Positions 1-8,788 of a stretch of DNA of 64,000 nucleotides are shown piece by piece. The first letter of the stretch is position 1. Every line of letters begins with the position of its first letter. The stretch is from the NCBI GenBank assembly GCA_035726825.1, contig JALNTX010000019.1, positions 1 to 64,000 of the forward strand, in the 5' to 3' direction. The notes beneath the pieces were generated by a model. It searched no databases. It saw only the letters and a list, made by a program, of their open reading frames with translations, and was not told the origin of the DNA. The DNA is from Pseudocitrobacter sp913778145 (GTDB lineage Bacteria > Pseudomonadota > Gammaproteobacteria > Enterobacterales > Enterobacteriaceae). The position numbers and the translations under genes were made by a program.

Positions 1-1490
1 GCGGCTACGGCAGCGACTCTTACCACTTCCGGGCCGGCCATGGCAAAGACACTATCTATGACTATTACGACAGCAAGGCTGACACCCTCGTTTTCGAAGG
101 CGCTACCGCTGACAACCTGACGATAGAGAAAGTGGGGAATGACCTGCTCATCCACGCCTACGGTACCGACGACACCGTCACCGTTCACAGCTATTTCAGC
201 AACGCAGCTGCCCGCACCTTCAGCATTGTCCTTGACGATAAAACCCTCTCCGTCGAGGACATCGCCGCCATGGGCTTCCCCGTTTACGGCTCCGCCAGGA
301 ACGATAACCTCAGCGGCTGGAACAACGCTGACACCCTCTTTGGATATGACGGCAACGATTCACTGTCCGGCAATGGCGGTGATGATATCCTCGACGGCGG
401 TGCCGGCAATGACAATCTTGACGGCGGTGCCGGTAATGACACCTACCGCTTCCAGGCTGGTCACGGTAAGGACACCATTACCGACAACGCCACTTCGTCC
501 ATCAACTCGCTTGTCTTCGACGGTGCTAATGCCTCGGACGTTATACTTGAGAAATTCGGCAATGACCTGGTCATCCGAGCATATAACTCCGAAGACAGCG
601 TGACGTTGCACTCTTTCTTTAGCCAGGCTAACTACCAGCGTTTCAGCCTCACCTTCTCTGACCGGACCCTCCCCATGGATGAGCTTCTCTCCCTAGGATT
701 TTCCGTTCCGGGAAGTGATAATTATAATTATCTTGAGGGCTGGAAAAATGGTGACAACCTGATGGGTTATACAGGTAATGACACACTTCATGGCAATGGA
801 GGTGATGACAACCTTAACGGCGGTGCCGGCGATGATACTCTCAATGGCAATGACGGCAACGACACCCTCGACGGCGGCACCGGCAACGACCGCCTCGACG
901 GCGGCGCTGGGTATGACACCTACCGTTTCCAGGCAGGACACGGTAGAGACACCATCACCGACAACGCGACTTCAGCGATTAACACCCTTTCGTTCGAGAA
1001 TGCCTCTTCGCACAATGTCGGCATGGAGCGTTCGGGCAATAACCTGATCATTCACGCCTATGGCAGCAACGATTCGGTGACGATCAACAGTTACTTCAGC
1101 AGCACAAACTATCGTCGCTTACAGCTTGAGTTTGAAAATGAAACCATCGATATGGATGAGCTCGCTGATTTTGTTACCGAGACATTAGCGAAGGGCAATA
1201 AATCGACGCTTCAGGGCCAGCGTAATACCTCGGATACGTCAGAAGCTGACACGTCAGAGGAAACGCTGTGGTTTGCGCAAGGTAACGACATCACGCTGGA
1301 GGATGTAAACACGCAGGCGAAAGCTGCCGTGCAGGATTCGGTTGTCACGGAAACCACGACGGAGGCGCAGTTGCAACAATTGATAGATGCCATGGCGTCG
1401 TTTGGAGAAGTAGACACGTCAGGATCCGGGCTGTCAGTGAATACGCGTCTGAACGAAAACAGCTACACTTACCTCGTAACTCCACAGTAA
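1..1490 (+). CDS. Large RTX-type calcium-binding repeat protein, C-terminal part (5' end outside window)
   Basis: The reading frame is already open at base 3 and runs to TAA at 1488-1490, so only the last ~495 residues are seen. They hold glycine/aspartate-rich nonapeptides of the GGxGxDxLx type (for example GNGGDDILDGGAGNDNLDGG), the calcium-binding beta-roll motif of RTX proteins. These alternate with a ~90-residue non-RTX block, DTYRFQAGHGKDTITDNA followed by FGNDLVIRAY and an FF-containing segment, like the haemolysin-type calcium-binding related domain. Three copies of the block begin near bases 15, 435 and 912. The last ~110 residues are Thr/Ser/Gln-rich without RTX motifs and end in SYTYLVTPQ. 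Such proteins are usually exported by type I secretion, but no exporter gene is in view. The role (adhesin, enzyme or toxin) cannot be told from this end. Confidence 0.85.
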   Translation, partial: GYGSDSYHFRAGHGKDTIYDYYDSKADTLVFEGATADNLTIEKVGNDLLIHAYGTDDTVTVHSYFSNAAARTFSIVLDDKTLSVEDIAAMGFPVYGSARNDNLSGWNNADTLFGYDGNDSLSGNGGDDILDGGAGNDNLDGGAGNDTYRFQAGHGKDTITDNATSSINSLVFDGANASDVILEKFGNDLVIRAYNSEDSVTLHSFFSQANYQRFSLTFSDRTLPMDELLSLGFSVPGSDNYNYLEGWKNGDNLMGYTGNDTLHGNGGDDNLNGGAGDDTLNGNDGNDTLDGGTGNDRLDGGAGYDTYRFQAGHGRDTITDNATSAINTLSFENASSHNVGMERSGNNLIIHAYGSNDSVTINSYFSSTNYRRLQLEFENETIDMDELADFVTETLAKGNKSTLQGQRNTSDTSEADTSEETLWFAQGNDITLEDVNTQAKAAVQDSVVTETTTEAQLQQLIDAMASFGEVDTSGSGLSVNTRLNENSYTYLVTPQ

Positions 1491-1519
1491 AAAAGAAAGC
1501 TCCCGCCATGGCGGGAGCT
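1484..1519 (-). terminator. Perfect 22-bp palindrome with T tract on the minus strand
   Basis: Arms AGCTCCCGCCA and TGGCGGGAGCT lie at 1498-1519. Read on the minus strand, the hairpin is followed by TTTCTTTTTT, the form of an intrinsic terminator for transcription arriving from murA. The T tract overlaps the last bases of the RTX gene. On the plus strand no T tract follows, so it should not terminate the RTX message as a classical terminator. Confidence 0.6.
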
Positions 1520-1521
1520 CC

Positions 1522-1622
<101 letters not shown>

Positions 1623-1672
1623 ATACTAACAAGCGGAGCGCATCAGACAATTTCACGTTTGTCATCAGTCTC

Positions 1673-1694
1673 AGCTCCCGCCATGGCGGGAGCT
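1673..1694. repeat. Second copy of the 22-bp palindrome
   Basis: This is identical to the palindrome at 1498-1519 (arms AGCTCCCGCCA / TGGCGGGAGCT), 175 bp further right and on the other side of the REP unit. It is not followed by a T tract on either strand, so it is not an obvious terminator. Confidence 0.8.
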
Positions 1695-1727
1695 CAACTT
1701 ATCGACGATGCGCTCATCATATCTTGC

Positions 1728-1753
1728 AGGAGAAGGCGCAAGCGCCCTCTCCT
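1728..1753. other. Near-perfect inverted repeat downstream of murA
   Basis: Arms AGGAGAAGGCGC and GCGCCCTCTCCT are separated by AA, with one A/C mismatch. It lies 21 bp past the murA stop codon. There is no T run after it on the minus strand. It may stabilise the 3' end of the murA mRNA. Confidence 0.5.
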
Positions 1754-1774
1754 GGATTGAAAACTGATGAACGA

Positions 1775-3034
1775 TTACTCGCCCTTCACACGCTCGATAT
1801 TCGCACCCAGCGCGCGCAGTTTGTCTTCAATGCGCTCGTAGCCACGGTCGATGTGATAGATACGGTCGACAATGGTGGTACCTTCCGCGATGCAACCTGC
1901 CAGCACCAGGCTTGCAGACGCGCGCAGATCGGTCGCCATCACCTGAGCGCCGGAGAGTTTCTCAACGCCGTGACAGATAGCGGTATTGCTTTCGATTTCC
2001 GCGCGTGCGCCCATACGGATCAGTTCCGGAATGTGCATGAAACGGTTTTCGAAGATGGTTTCGGTGATAACACCGGTACCTTCCGCCAGCATGTTCAGCA
2101 GAGTGAACTGTGCCTGCATGTCGGTCGGGAAACCAGGGTGCGGCGCGGTACGTACGTTCACCGCTTTCGGACGCTGTCCGTGCATATCCAGGCTGATCCA
2201 GTCGCTGCCGACTTCGATTTCAGCACCGGCTTCACGCAGCTTCGCCAGCACAGCGTCCAGCGTTTCCGGGCAGGCGTTACGGCAGATAATTTTGCCGCGA
2301 GAAATGGCTGCTGCCACCAGGAAAGTCCCGGTTTCGATACGGTCTGGCAGTACGCGATAAACACCGCCACCCAGGCGTTTTACGCCTTCGATGGTGATGC
2401 GATCGGTGCCCTGGCCGCTGATTTTTGCGCCCAGCGCAACAAGGAAGTTTGCCGTGTCGACAATTTCCGGCTCACGCGCGGCGTTTTCAATGATGGTGGT
2501 GCCTTCAGCAAGCGTAGCCGCCGACATGATGGTTACGGTGGCGCCAACGCTCACTTTGTCCATCACGATGTGCGCGCCTTTCAGGCGACCATCGACGGAG
2601 GCTTTCACATAGCCTTCTTCCAGCTTGATGGTCGCACCGAGCTGTTCCAGACCGGTGATGTGCAGGTCAACCGGACGCGCACCGATGGTGCAGCCGCCCG
2701 GCAGCGAAACCTGACCCTGACCAAAACGTGCCACCAGCGGGCCAAGCGCCCAAATGGAAGCACGCATGGTTTTCACCAGCTCATACGGCGCGCAGAAGAT
2801 GTTCACACCGCTGGCATCGATGTGTACTGAACCATTGCGTTCAACTTTCGCGCCTAACTGGCTCAGCAGCTTCATCGACGTATCAACGTCTTTCAGTTTC
2901 GGGACGTTTTGAATCTCTACCGGCTCTTCCGCCAGCAGTGCGGCGAAGAGGATTGGCAGTGCGGCATTTTTAGCGCCGGAAATAGACACTTCGCCCTGGA
3001 GCTTAGTCGGCCCCTGAACACGGAATTTATCCAT
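1775..3034 (-). CDS. murA: UDP-N-acetylglucosamine 1-carboxyvinyltransferase
   Basis: MurA transfers enolpyruvate from PEP to UDP-GlcNAc in the cytoplasm, the first committed step of peptidoglycan synthesis and the target of fosfomycin. The 419 residues match the family length. K22-N23 (in SGAKNAALP), R91, the active-site Cys at position 115 (LPGGCTIGAR) and R120 are all present, so the enzyme should be active and fosfomycin-sensitive by this criterion. It follows ibaG on the same strand after a 65-bp gap, as in E. coli, and was probably co-transcribed with it. The downstream side is convergent with the RTX gene. Confidence 0.98.
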   Translation of the reverse strand: MDKFRVQGPTKLQGEVSISGAKNAALPILFAALLAEEPVEIQNVPKLKDVDTSMKLLSQLGAKVERNGSVHIDASGVNIFCAPYELVKTMRASIWALGPLVARFGQGQVSLPGGCTIGARPVDLHITGLEQLGATIKLEEGYVKASVDGRLKGAHIVMDKVSVGATVTIMSAATLAEGTTIIENAAREPEIVDTANFLVALGAKISGQGTDRITIEGVKRLGGGVYRVLPDRIETGTFLVAAAISRGKIICRNACPETLDAVLAKLREAGAEIEVGSDWISLDMHGQRPKAVNVRTAPHPGFPTDMQAQFTLLNMLAEGTGVITETIFENRFMHIPELIRMGARAEIESNTAICHGVEKLSGAQVMATDLRASASLVLAGCIAEGTTIVDRIYHIDRGYERIEDKLRALGANIERVKGE

Positions 3035-3099
3035 TATTCTGTTCTCTGTTAAAAGTCATACTCGCCATCGATTCACGCCTTTGCAGGCGAATCCATGGC

Positions 3100-3354
3100 T
3101 CAAAATCCGTTAAGTTTACGGTCGCGCGCCCACTCTTGCGGGGTATACGCTTTGATTGACAGGGCATGGATGCGGTTGTCCGCAATATACTCCATCAGCG
3201 GGGCATAGATAGTCTGTTGCTTCTTGACCCGGCTCATGCCGTCAAACATCTCACCCACCGCGATAACCTGAAAGTGGCTGCCATCGCCCGAGACGATCGC
3301 TTCCTGAAGGGAGAGTGCATTCATCAGCACGGTCTGAATTTCATGATTTTCCAT
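3100..3354 (-). CDS. ibaG: BolA-family iron-sulfur/acid stress protein
   Basis: The 84 residues form a BolA-like domain (MENHEIQTVLMNALSLQEAI to the C-terminal WARDRKLNGF). E. coli IbaG binds a [2Fe-2S] cluster with the monothiol glutaredoxin Grx4 and contributes to acid tolerance. The conserved region GDGSHFQV-x-AVGEMFDG matches the family. It lies between the mla operon and murA, cut off from mlaB by a terminator at 3427-3459, so it probably has its own promoter in 3355-3426 and leads into murA. Confidence 0.93.
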   Translation of the reverse strand: MENHEIQTVLMNALSLQEAIVSGDGSHFQVIAVGEMFDGMSRVKKQQTIYAPLMEYIADNRIHALSIKAYTPQEWARDRKLNGF

Positions 3355-3426
3355 GGGTTCACATTTTTATCTGATAGAGAAAACAGCCCAACATCTTAGA
3401 GGAAAGTGACGCAGGCTTAAACAATC

Positions 3427-3459
3427 AAAAAGCCCCATCGTGCAGAATGATGGGGCTTT
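3427..3459 (-). terminator. Intrinsic terminator of the mla operon
   Basis: On the minus strand a stem AAAGCCCCATC / GATGGGGCTTT is closed by a short loop and followed by TTTTTGATTG. It lies ~30 bp after the mlaB stop and ahead of ibaG, separating the two transcription units. Confidence 0.8.
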
Positions 3460-3490
3460 GAGAGTAATCAGGAACAATAACGTACTGAAA

Positions 3491-3781
3491 TTACTGCGGG
3501 ATCATATCTGCTGGCAGATTGTACAAACCAGCAAGCGTAGCGACGTTTTCGCTCACGCCCTTAACGCTGGCGGTATTGCCCTGTCGGCGGATCAGCTCGA
3601 TAAAGTGGATTAATAACGCCAGACCCGCCGTATCAACGCGGCTTAAGCCACTTAAGTCAATGACCTGCGCACCGCTCGTCGCTTCGGCTCTGGCGTCCCA
3701 CAGGGGAACGAGCAGATCCTGATCCAGTTCACCGTGCAGCGACAGAGTTTCCCCGTCGCGCGTCCAGCTTAACTGTTCCAT
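3491..3781 (-). CDS. mlaB: MlaB, STAS-domain subunit of the Mla phospholipid transporter
   Basis: MlaB is a small cytoplasmic STAS protein that binds the ATPase MlaF and is needed for assembly and activity of MlaFEDB in the inner membrane. The chosen start gives 96 residues beginning MEQLSWTRDGETLSL; an earlier ATG at 3877 lies inside mlaC and would add 32 unrelated residues. The STAS signature LSGLSRVDTAGLALLIHFIE is present. The start overlaps the mlaC stop as TAATG (one shared base), indicating translational coupling. It is the last gene of mlaFEDCB. Confidence 0.95.
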   Translation of the reverse strand: MEQLSWTRDGETLSLHGELDQDLLVPLWDARAEATSGAQVIDLSGLSRVDTAGLALLIHFIELIRRQGNTASVKGVSENVATLAGLYNLPADMIPQ

Positions 3782-4416
3782 TATTTTTTCTGTTCCAGCG
3801 TGATCGGCTGGTTGGAGATAGATTTCAGCTGCGCCGTCAGGCCATCGATGCCTTTGGTACGCAGCAGATCGCTCCACTCATTTTGCTTGGTGGTGATCAT
3901 ACTCACCCCTTCCGCAATCATGTCATAAGCCTGCCAGTTACCCGTCTGGGTATTTTTACGCCACTGGAAATCAAGGCGTACCGGTGGGCGACCGTTCGGA
4001 TCAACAATCGTTACGCGAATAGGCACAATAGACGCATCATTCAGCGGCTGTTCCGGCGCAATCTGGTAGGTCTGGCCGTGGTACATCGCCAGCGCCTGGC
4101 CGTATGCTTGTTTCAGATATTCACGGAACGCAGCGAAGTAAGCGTCACGCTGTGCAGGCGTGGCGTCTTTGTAGTAACGCCCCAGCACCAGCGCACCGGC
4201 GTATTTTACCTGCACATAGGGCAGCAGTTCCTGATCGACCACGTCGCGCAGGTAGTTCGGATTCGCGCGAATTTTTGGCTGTTCATTTTTCAGGCGATCA
4301 AAGGTTTTCTGCGCCGCTTCATTCATCAGCTTGTACGGATTAGACTGGTCAGCCGCCGTTGCCGCAGTTAACGGGGCAATCACCAGCATAGCGACCATCA
4401 ATAAGCGTTTAAACAT
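3781..4416 (-). CDS. mlaC: MlaC, periplasmic phospholipid-binding shuttle
   Basis: MlaC carries phospholipids across the periplasm between the outer-membrane MlaA-porin complex and the inner-membrane MlaFEDB complex, keeping phospholipids out of the outer leaflet. The 211-residue precursor starts with a Sec signal peptide (MFKRLLMVAMLVIAPLTAAT, cleavage near residue 21) and continues as a Tol_Tol_Ttg2 domain with the conserved YVQVKYAGALVLGRYY. It is 18 bp downstream of mlaD and overlaps mlaB by one base. Confidence 0.97.
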   Translation of the reverse strand: MFKRLLMVAMLVIAPLTAATAADQSNPYKLMNEAAQKTFDRLKNEQPKIRANPNYLRDVVDQELLPYVQVKYAGALVLGRYYKDATPAQRDAYFAAFREYLKQAYGQALAMYHGQTYQIAPEQPLNDASIVPIRVTIVDPNGRPPVRLDFQWRKNTQTGNWQAYDMIAEGVSMITTKQNEWSDLLRTKGIDGLTAQLKSISNQPITLEQKK

Positions 4417-4434
4417 GAGTTAAGTCTCCTGAAA

Positions 4435-4989
4435 TTAATTCGTCGAGCCAGCAGCAGGCGTCGCAGCATCAGTATGTCCTTCGCCAGCGCTTTGCGCATC
4501 GCCTGAAGTCTTATTGTCACTGCCCTTACTGTTGTAAAGGAACTGACCGATTAAATCTTCCAGCACCATGGCGGATTTAGTGTCCTGAATGGTACCGCCA
4601 TCTTTAAGGATAGACGTTCCCAGCTCCGGGTCTTCAAATCCAACGTTCAGCGCCAGATATTGCTCCCCCAACAGACCGGAGGTGCGGATAGCCAGCGAGC
4701 TGGTATCCGGAATATGGTTGTAACGCTCTTCGATATCCAGCGCCACGCGCGGCAGATAGGTTTTCGGATCGAGGGTGATGTCCGCCACGCGGCCAATCAC
4801 AACCCCGCCGATACGTACCGGCGAGCGCGCTTTCAGGCCGCCGATGTTATCGAAGGTGGCGTAAATGCGGTATGTCGGCTCCACGCGCAGCGAGGTGACA
4901 TCCGCCGCTTTCAGGCAGATAAACAGCGCCGCCAGCATGGCAACCAGCAAAAAGATACCGACCCAGATTTCACTCTTTTTCGTTTGCAT
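4435..4989 (-). CDS. mlaD: MlaD, MCE-domain subunit of the Mla transporter
   Basis: MlaD is anchored by one N-terminal transmembrane helix (~residues 8-26, VGIFLLVAMLAALFICLKAA) and exposes an MCE domain (~40-117, with GGLKARSPVRIGGVVIGRV) to the periplasm. In the family six copies form the lipid-binding ring on MlaE. The 184 residues match E. coli MlaD (183). The Ser/Gly/Ala-rich C-terminal tail is expected to vary. It is 4 bp downstream of mlaE. Confidence 0.97.
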   Translation of the reverse strand: MQTKKSEIWVGIFLLVAMLAALFICLKAADVTSLRVEPTYRIYATFDNIGGLKARSPVRIGGVVIGRVADITLDPKTYLPRVALDIEERYNHIPDTSSLAIRTSGLLGEQYLALNVGFEDPELGTSILKDGGTIQDTKSAMVLEDLIGQFLYNSKGSDNKTSGDAQSAGEGHTDAATPAAGSTN

Positions 4990-4993
4990 TCAC

Positions 4994-5776
4994 TCAATTC
5001 CCAAACATCAGTGCCGTCAGCACAAAGTCCAACCCAAGTACCGCCAGCGACGAATGCACCACGGTGCGCGTTGTCGCCCGGCTGATCCCGGCAGAAGTGG
5101 GGATCGCATCGTAACCGTTGAATAACGCAATCCATGTAACCGTAATGGCGAAGACCACGCTTTTAATCAGGCAGTTCACCAGATCAAGACGCAAATCCAC
5201 CGCGTTTTGCATTGCCGACCAGAAGAAGCCGGCATCAATACCTTTCCAGCTTACGCCAACCAGCGAACCGCCCCACACACCCACCGCGACGAACATAATC
5301 GTCAGCAGCGGCAGCGAGATAACGCCCGCCCAAAAGCGTGGCGCAATCACGCGGCGCAGCGGGTCGACCGCCATCATCTCCATGCTGGAGAGTTGTTCCG
5401 TCGCGCGCATGAGGCCGATTTCCGCCGTCAGAGCGGAACCTGCGCGGCCCGCAAACAGCAGCGCGGCAACCACCGGCCCCAGCTCACGCAGCAGCGACAG
5501 CGCCACCAACATACCTAAGCTGGTCTCGGCGCTGTAGGTGGTCAACACCAGATACCCCTGAAGGCCCAGCACCATACCGATGAACACGCCGGACACGAGG
5601 ATGATCAGCATCGACAGCACGCCGACGTTATAAAGCTGGCGCACCAACAACGGCGCATGCTTACGAAACTCCGGCTTGCCGATGACGGCATTGAATAACA
5701 TTAACCCGGCGCGCCCGAACGTCGCGAGGGTCTTAATCCCGCGATGGCCCAGCGCGGCCAGTGCATTTAACAGCAT
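4994..5776 (-). CDS. mlaE: MlaE, permease of the Mla transporter
   Basis: This 260-residue integral membrane protein of the MlaE/YrbE permease family has about five to six hydrophobic segments (for example VGVLSMLIILVSGVFIGMVL near 51-70). It forms the dimeric core through which lipids pass between MlaD and the cytoplasmic ATPase MlaF. The conserved RELGPVVAALLFAGRAGSAL region contains the coupling segment. It lies 7 bp after mlaF and 4 bp before mlaD. Confidence 0.97.
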   Translation of the reverse strand: MLLNALAALGHRGIKTLATFGRAGLMLFNAVIGKPEFRKHAPLLVRQLYNVGVLSMLIILVSGVFIGMVLGLQGYLVLTTYSAETSLGMLVALSLLRELGPVVAALLFAGRAGSALTAEIGLMRATEQLSSMEMMAVDPLRRVIAPRFWAGVISLPLLTIMFVAVGVWGGSLVGVSWKGIDAGFFWSAMQNAVDLRLDLVNCLIKSVVFAITVTWIALFNGYDAIPTSAGISRATTRTVVHSSLAVLGLDFVLTALMFGN

Positions 5777-5783
5777 GAGTAAG

Positions 5784-6596
5784 TTAGCTCCCTGTTCCTA
5801 AGAGATCGCGGCGATAGTCGCCCGCAGGATAGCGGAACGGCACAGGCCCGTCGGCAATGCCGTCGAGGAACTGGCGTACCCGAGGATCGTCGTTTTCCTG
5901 CAATGCCGACGCGCTCCCGTGCGCGACAATTTTTTTATCCGCCACGATGTAGGCGTAATCGGCGATGCTCAGCACCTCTGGCACATCGTGAGAAACCACG
6001 ACACAAGTGACACCGAGCGCGCTATTGAGTTCAGAAATCAGTTTGACCAGCACGCCCATCGTGATGGGGTCCTGACCAACAAAAGGTTCATCAAACATGA
6101 TGAGATCGGGCTCAAGCGCGATAGCACGCGCCAGGGCCGCACGCCGCGCCATACCGCCGGAGAGTTCTGACGGCATCAGTTTTGCCGCCCCGCGCAGACC
6201 GACGGCTTCCAGTTTCATCATCACCGTGCTTTTCAGCAGGGCGGGAGGAAGATGCGTGTGTTCACGAATAGGATAGGCGACATTGTCAAAAACGTTCATA
6301 TCGGTGAACAGCGCACCGGACTGAAACAGCATGCTCATGCGCTTACGCACGGTATACAGGCGCGAGCGGGACATCTCCGGCACATTTTCGCCGTCAAAAA
6401 GGATCTCACCGCTGTCCGGTGGGATCTGCCCGCCAATCAGGCGCAGCAGCGTGGTTTTACCGATGCCGGATGGCCCCATGATGGCAGTGATTTTTCCGCG
6501 CGGCACCGAAAGCGAGATATTGTCAAAGATGACACGGTTCCCGCGCGTGAAGCTCATTCCCCGGACATCAACAAGATTCGCTAAACTCTGGCTCAT
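5784..6596 (-). CDS. mlaF: MlaF, ATPase of the Mla transporter
   Basis: This 270-residue ABC ATPase powers phospholipid movement by MlaFEDB. Walker A is GPSGIGKTT, the signature LSGGMARR, Walker B LIMFDEPFVGQD, and the switch His lies in VVSHDVPE. The C-terminal extension RYPAGDYRRDLLGTGS resembles the MlaF tail that binds MlaB. It is the first gene of mlaFEDCB and divergent from yrbG; the 202-bp gap between them must hold both promoters. Confidence 0.97.
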   Translation of the reverse strand: MSQSLANLVDVRGMSFTRGNRVIFDNISLSVPRGKITAIMGPSGIGKTTLLRLIGGQIPPDSGEILFDGENVPEMSRSRLYTVRKRMSMLFQSGALFTDMNVFDNVAYPIREHTHLPPALLKSTVMMKLEAVGLRGAAKLMPSELSGGMARRAALARAIALEPDLIMFDEPFVGQDPITMGVLVKLISELNSALGVTCVVVSHDVPEVLSIADYAYIVADKKIVAHGSASALQENDDPRVRQFLDGIADGPVPFRYPAGDYRRDLLGTGS

Positions 6597-6798
6597 ACGT
6601 TTCCCTTTACCAGGACCTTAACTGGAAGAGCATGGAATATTTCCCTGCCCTAAACCTGACATTCTTACAGAATCTGCTCTGCTTTGGTTAACGAAATCTG
6701 GCATTTGTTTTACTTTTACAGCGCATAAAGTCAAAATTAAGAATTCGTTACGACCAGGCGTTACGGACTAGCGATTATACCTTAAGAAAGGACTTTGA

Positions 6799-7773
6799 AT
6801 GCTTTTAGCGACGGCTCTGTTCATAATTGGTTTACTTCTGGTGGTTTACAGCGCCGACCGTCTGGTTTACTCCGCATCAATACTGTGTCGCGCGGTAGGC
6901 ATTCCGCCGTTGATTATTGGCCTGACGGTGGTCAGTGTCGGCACATCATTACCGGAAATTATCGTTTCTTCCGCCGCCGCGCTGCACGGGCAGGTCGATT
7001 TAGCCATCGGTACCGCCATTGGCTCGAACATTATTAATATCTTATTGATCCTCGGGCTTGCCGCCTTACTGCACCCTTTTACCGTGCATTCTGATATCCT
7101 GCGCCGCGAAGTTCCCTTAATGTTAATCGTCAGCCTGCTGGCGGGCTATGTGTTGTATGATGGTGAATTATCACTGTTTGATGGCGTTTTTTTGCTCGCG
7201 CTGGCGGTGCTTTGGTTGCTGTTTACCGTTAAAATCGCCCGTCTGGCGGAACGTCAGGGAAACGACAGCCTGACCCGCGAACAGGTCGCCGAACTGCCCC
7301 GCGAAGGCTCGCTGCCGGTAGCGTTTCTGTGGCTCGGTATCGCATTGATTATTATGCCCATGGCAACGCGCATGGTCGTGGATAACGCCACCGTGCTGGC
7401 CAATTTTTTTGCCATGAGTGAGTTAACAATCGGCCTGACCGCCATTGCGCTGGGCACCAGCCTGCCGGAACTGGCGACGGCTATCGCCGGCGTGCGCAAA
7501 GGTGAAAATGACATTGCCATTGGCAATATCATCGGCTCCAACTTTTTTAATATCGCCATTGTTCTGGGCATACCGGCGCTGCTTGAGCCTGGCGCATTTA
7601 GCCCGCTGGCCTTCACCCGCGATTACGGGGTGATGGTCATCGTGAGCGTGATTTTTGCGTTACTGTGCTGGCGGCGCCGCCAGATTGGGCGCGTGGCGGG
7701 CGCACTCTTAACCGGCGGGTTTATCGCATGGCTGGCGTTGCTCTGGTGGGCGACGCCGCTCTTTGTAGAATGA
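6799..7773 (+). CDS. yrbG: Inner-membrane calcium/sodium antiporter family protein
   Basis: The 324 residues contain about ten hydrophobic segments and the two inverted alpha repeats of the Ca2+/cation antiporter superfamily: SVGTSLPEIIVSS with GTAIGSNIINILLILG in the first half, and ALGTSLPELATAI with GNIIGSNFFNIAIVLG in the second. These motifs carry the acidic ion-binding residues, so it is probably a functional exchanger, though E. coli YrbG has no firmly assigned physiological role. AAGGA at ~6786-6790 serves as ribosome binding site. kdsD begins 14 bp later. Confidence 0.93.
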   Translation: MLLATALFIIGLLLVVYSADRLVYSASILCRAVGIPPLIIGLTVVSVGTSLPEIIVSSAAALHGQVDLAIGTAIGSNIINILLILGLAALLHPFTVHSDILRREVPLMLIVSLLAGYVLYDGELSLFDGVFLLALAVLWLLFTVKIARLAERQGNDSLTREQVAELPREGSLPVAFLWLGIALIIMPMATRMVVDNATVLANFFAMSELTIGLTAIALGTSLPELATAIAGVRKGENDIAIGNIIGSNFFNIAIVLGIPALLEPGAFSPLAFTRDYGVMVIVSVIFALLCWRRRQIGRVAGALLTGGFIAWLALLWWATPLFVE

Positions 7774-7787
7774 ATCGGGATAACATT

Positions 7788-8774
7788 ATGTCGCAAATCG
7801 ATTTGCAACCGGGTTTTGACTTCCAGAAAGCCGGGAAAGAGGTGCTGGAGATTGAACGCGAGGGCCTGGCCCAGCTCGATCAATACATCAACGACGACTT
7901 CAGCCGCGCCTGTGAGAAAATCTTCTACTGCAGCGGTAAAGTCGTGGTAATGGGCATGGGAAAATCGGGGCATATTGGCCGCAAAATGGCCGCGACGTTT
8001 GCCAGCACCGGCACCTCCTCTTTCTTTGTGCATCCGGGCGAAGCCGCACACGGCGATTTGGGCATGGTGACGCCGCACGATATCGTCATCGCCTTGTCTA
8101 ACTCCGGCGAGTCAAACGAAATTCTGGCGTTAATCCCGGTCCTGAAACGTTTGCAGGTGCCGCTGATTTGCATGACCAGCCGCCCGGAAAGCAGTATGGG
8201 CCGCGCGGCGGATATCCACCTGTGCGTGAAAGTGCCGAAAGAAGCTTGTCCATTGGGCCTGGCGCCGACCTCCAGCACCACAGCGGCGCTGGTGATGGGC
8301 GATGCGCTGGCGGTAGCATTGCTAAAAGCACGCGGGTTTACGGCTGAAGATTTTGCGCTCTCCCACCCTGGCGGCGCACTGGGCCGCAAGCTGCTGCTGC
8401 GCGTAAACGATATTATGCACACTGGCGACGAGATTCCGCGCGTTAACAAAGAAGCCTCATTGCGCGATGCGCTGCTGGAAATCACCCGCAAAAACCTCGG
8501 CATGACGGTAATTTGCGATGAGAACATGAAGATCGACGGTATCTTCACCGATGGTGACCTGCGCCGTATTTTTGATAACGGTGCCGATTTACGTAGCCTG
8601 AGCATCGCCGATGTGATGACCCCGGGCGGTATTCGTATCCGTCCGGGTACGCTGGCCGTTGATGCGTTAAACCTGATGCAGTCTCGCCACGTCACCTGCG
8701 TGCTGGTTGCCGAAGGCGATCAACTGCTGGGCGTCATCCATATGCATGATTTACTGCGCGCAGGCGTAGTGTAA
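7788..8774 (+). CDS. kdsD: D-arabinose 5-phosphate isomerase
   Basis: KdsD converts ribulose 5-phosphate to arabinose 5-phosphate, the first step towards Kdo, the inner-core sugar of LPS. From the ATG at 7788 the protein has 328 residues, the E. coli length; upstream in-frame ATGs lie inside yrbG. An N-terminal SIS domain (~30-165, with GMGKSGHIGRKMAATFASTG and ISNSGES-like LSNSGES) is followed by two CBS domains (~205-328, with DIMHTGDE and IFTDGDLRR). The next enzyme-coding gene of the pathway here is kdsC. Confidence 0.97.
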   Translation: MSQIDLQPGFDFQKAGKEVLEIEREGLAQLDQYINDDFSRACEKIFYCSGKVVVMGMGKSGHIGRKMAATFASTGTSSFFVHPGEAAHGDLGMVTPHDIVIALSNSGESNEILALIPVLKRLQVPLICMTSRPESSMGRAADIHLCVKVPKEACPLGLAPTSSTTAALVMGDALAVALLKARGFTAEDFALSHPGGALGRKLLLRVNDIMHTGDEIPRVNKEASLRDALLEITRKNLGMTVICDENMKIDGIFTDGDLRRIFDNGADLRSLSIADVMTPGGIRIRPGTLAVDALNLMQSRHVTCVLVAEGDQLLGVIHMHDLLRAGVV

Positions 8775-8788
8775 AAGGATTAAAAACA

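Noticed and set aside
1..1490. Haemolysin toxin call for the RTX protein
   Set aside because: Only the calcium-binding repeats and tail are visible; there is no pore-forming domain, acylation site or hlyC-like gene in view, so a toxin function is not supported.
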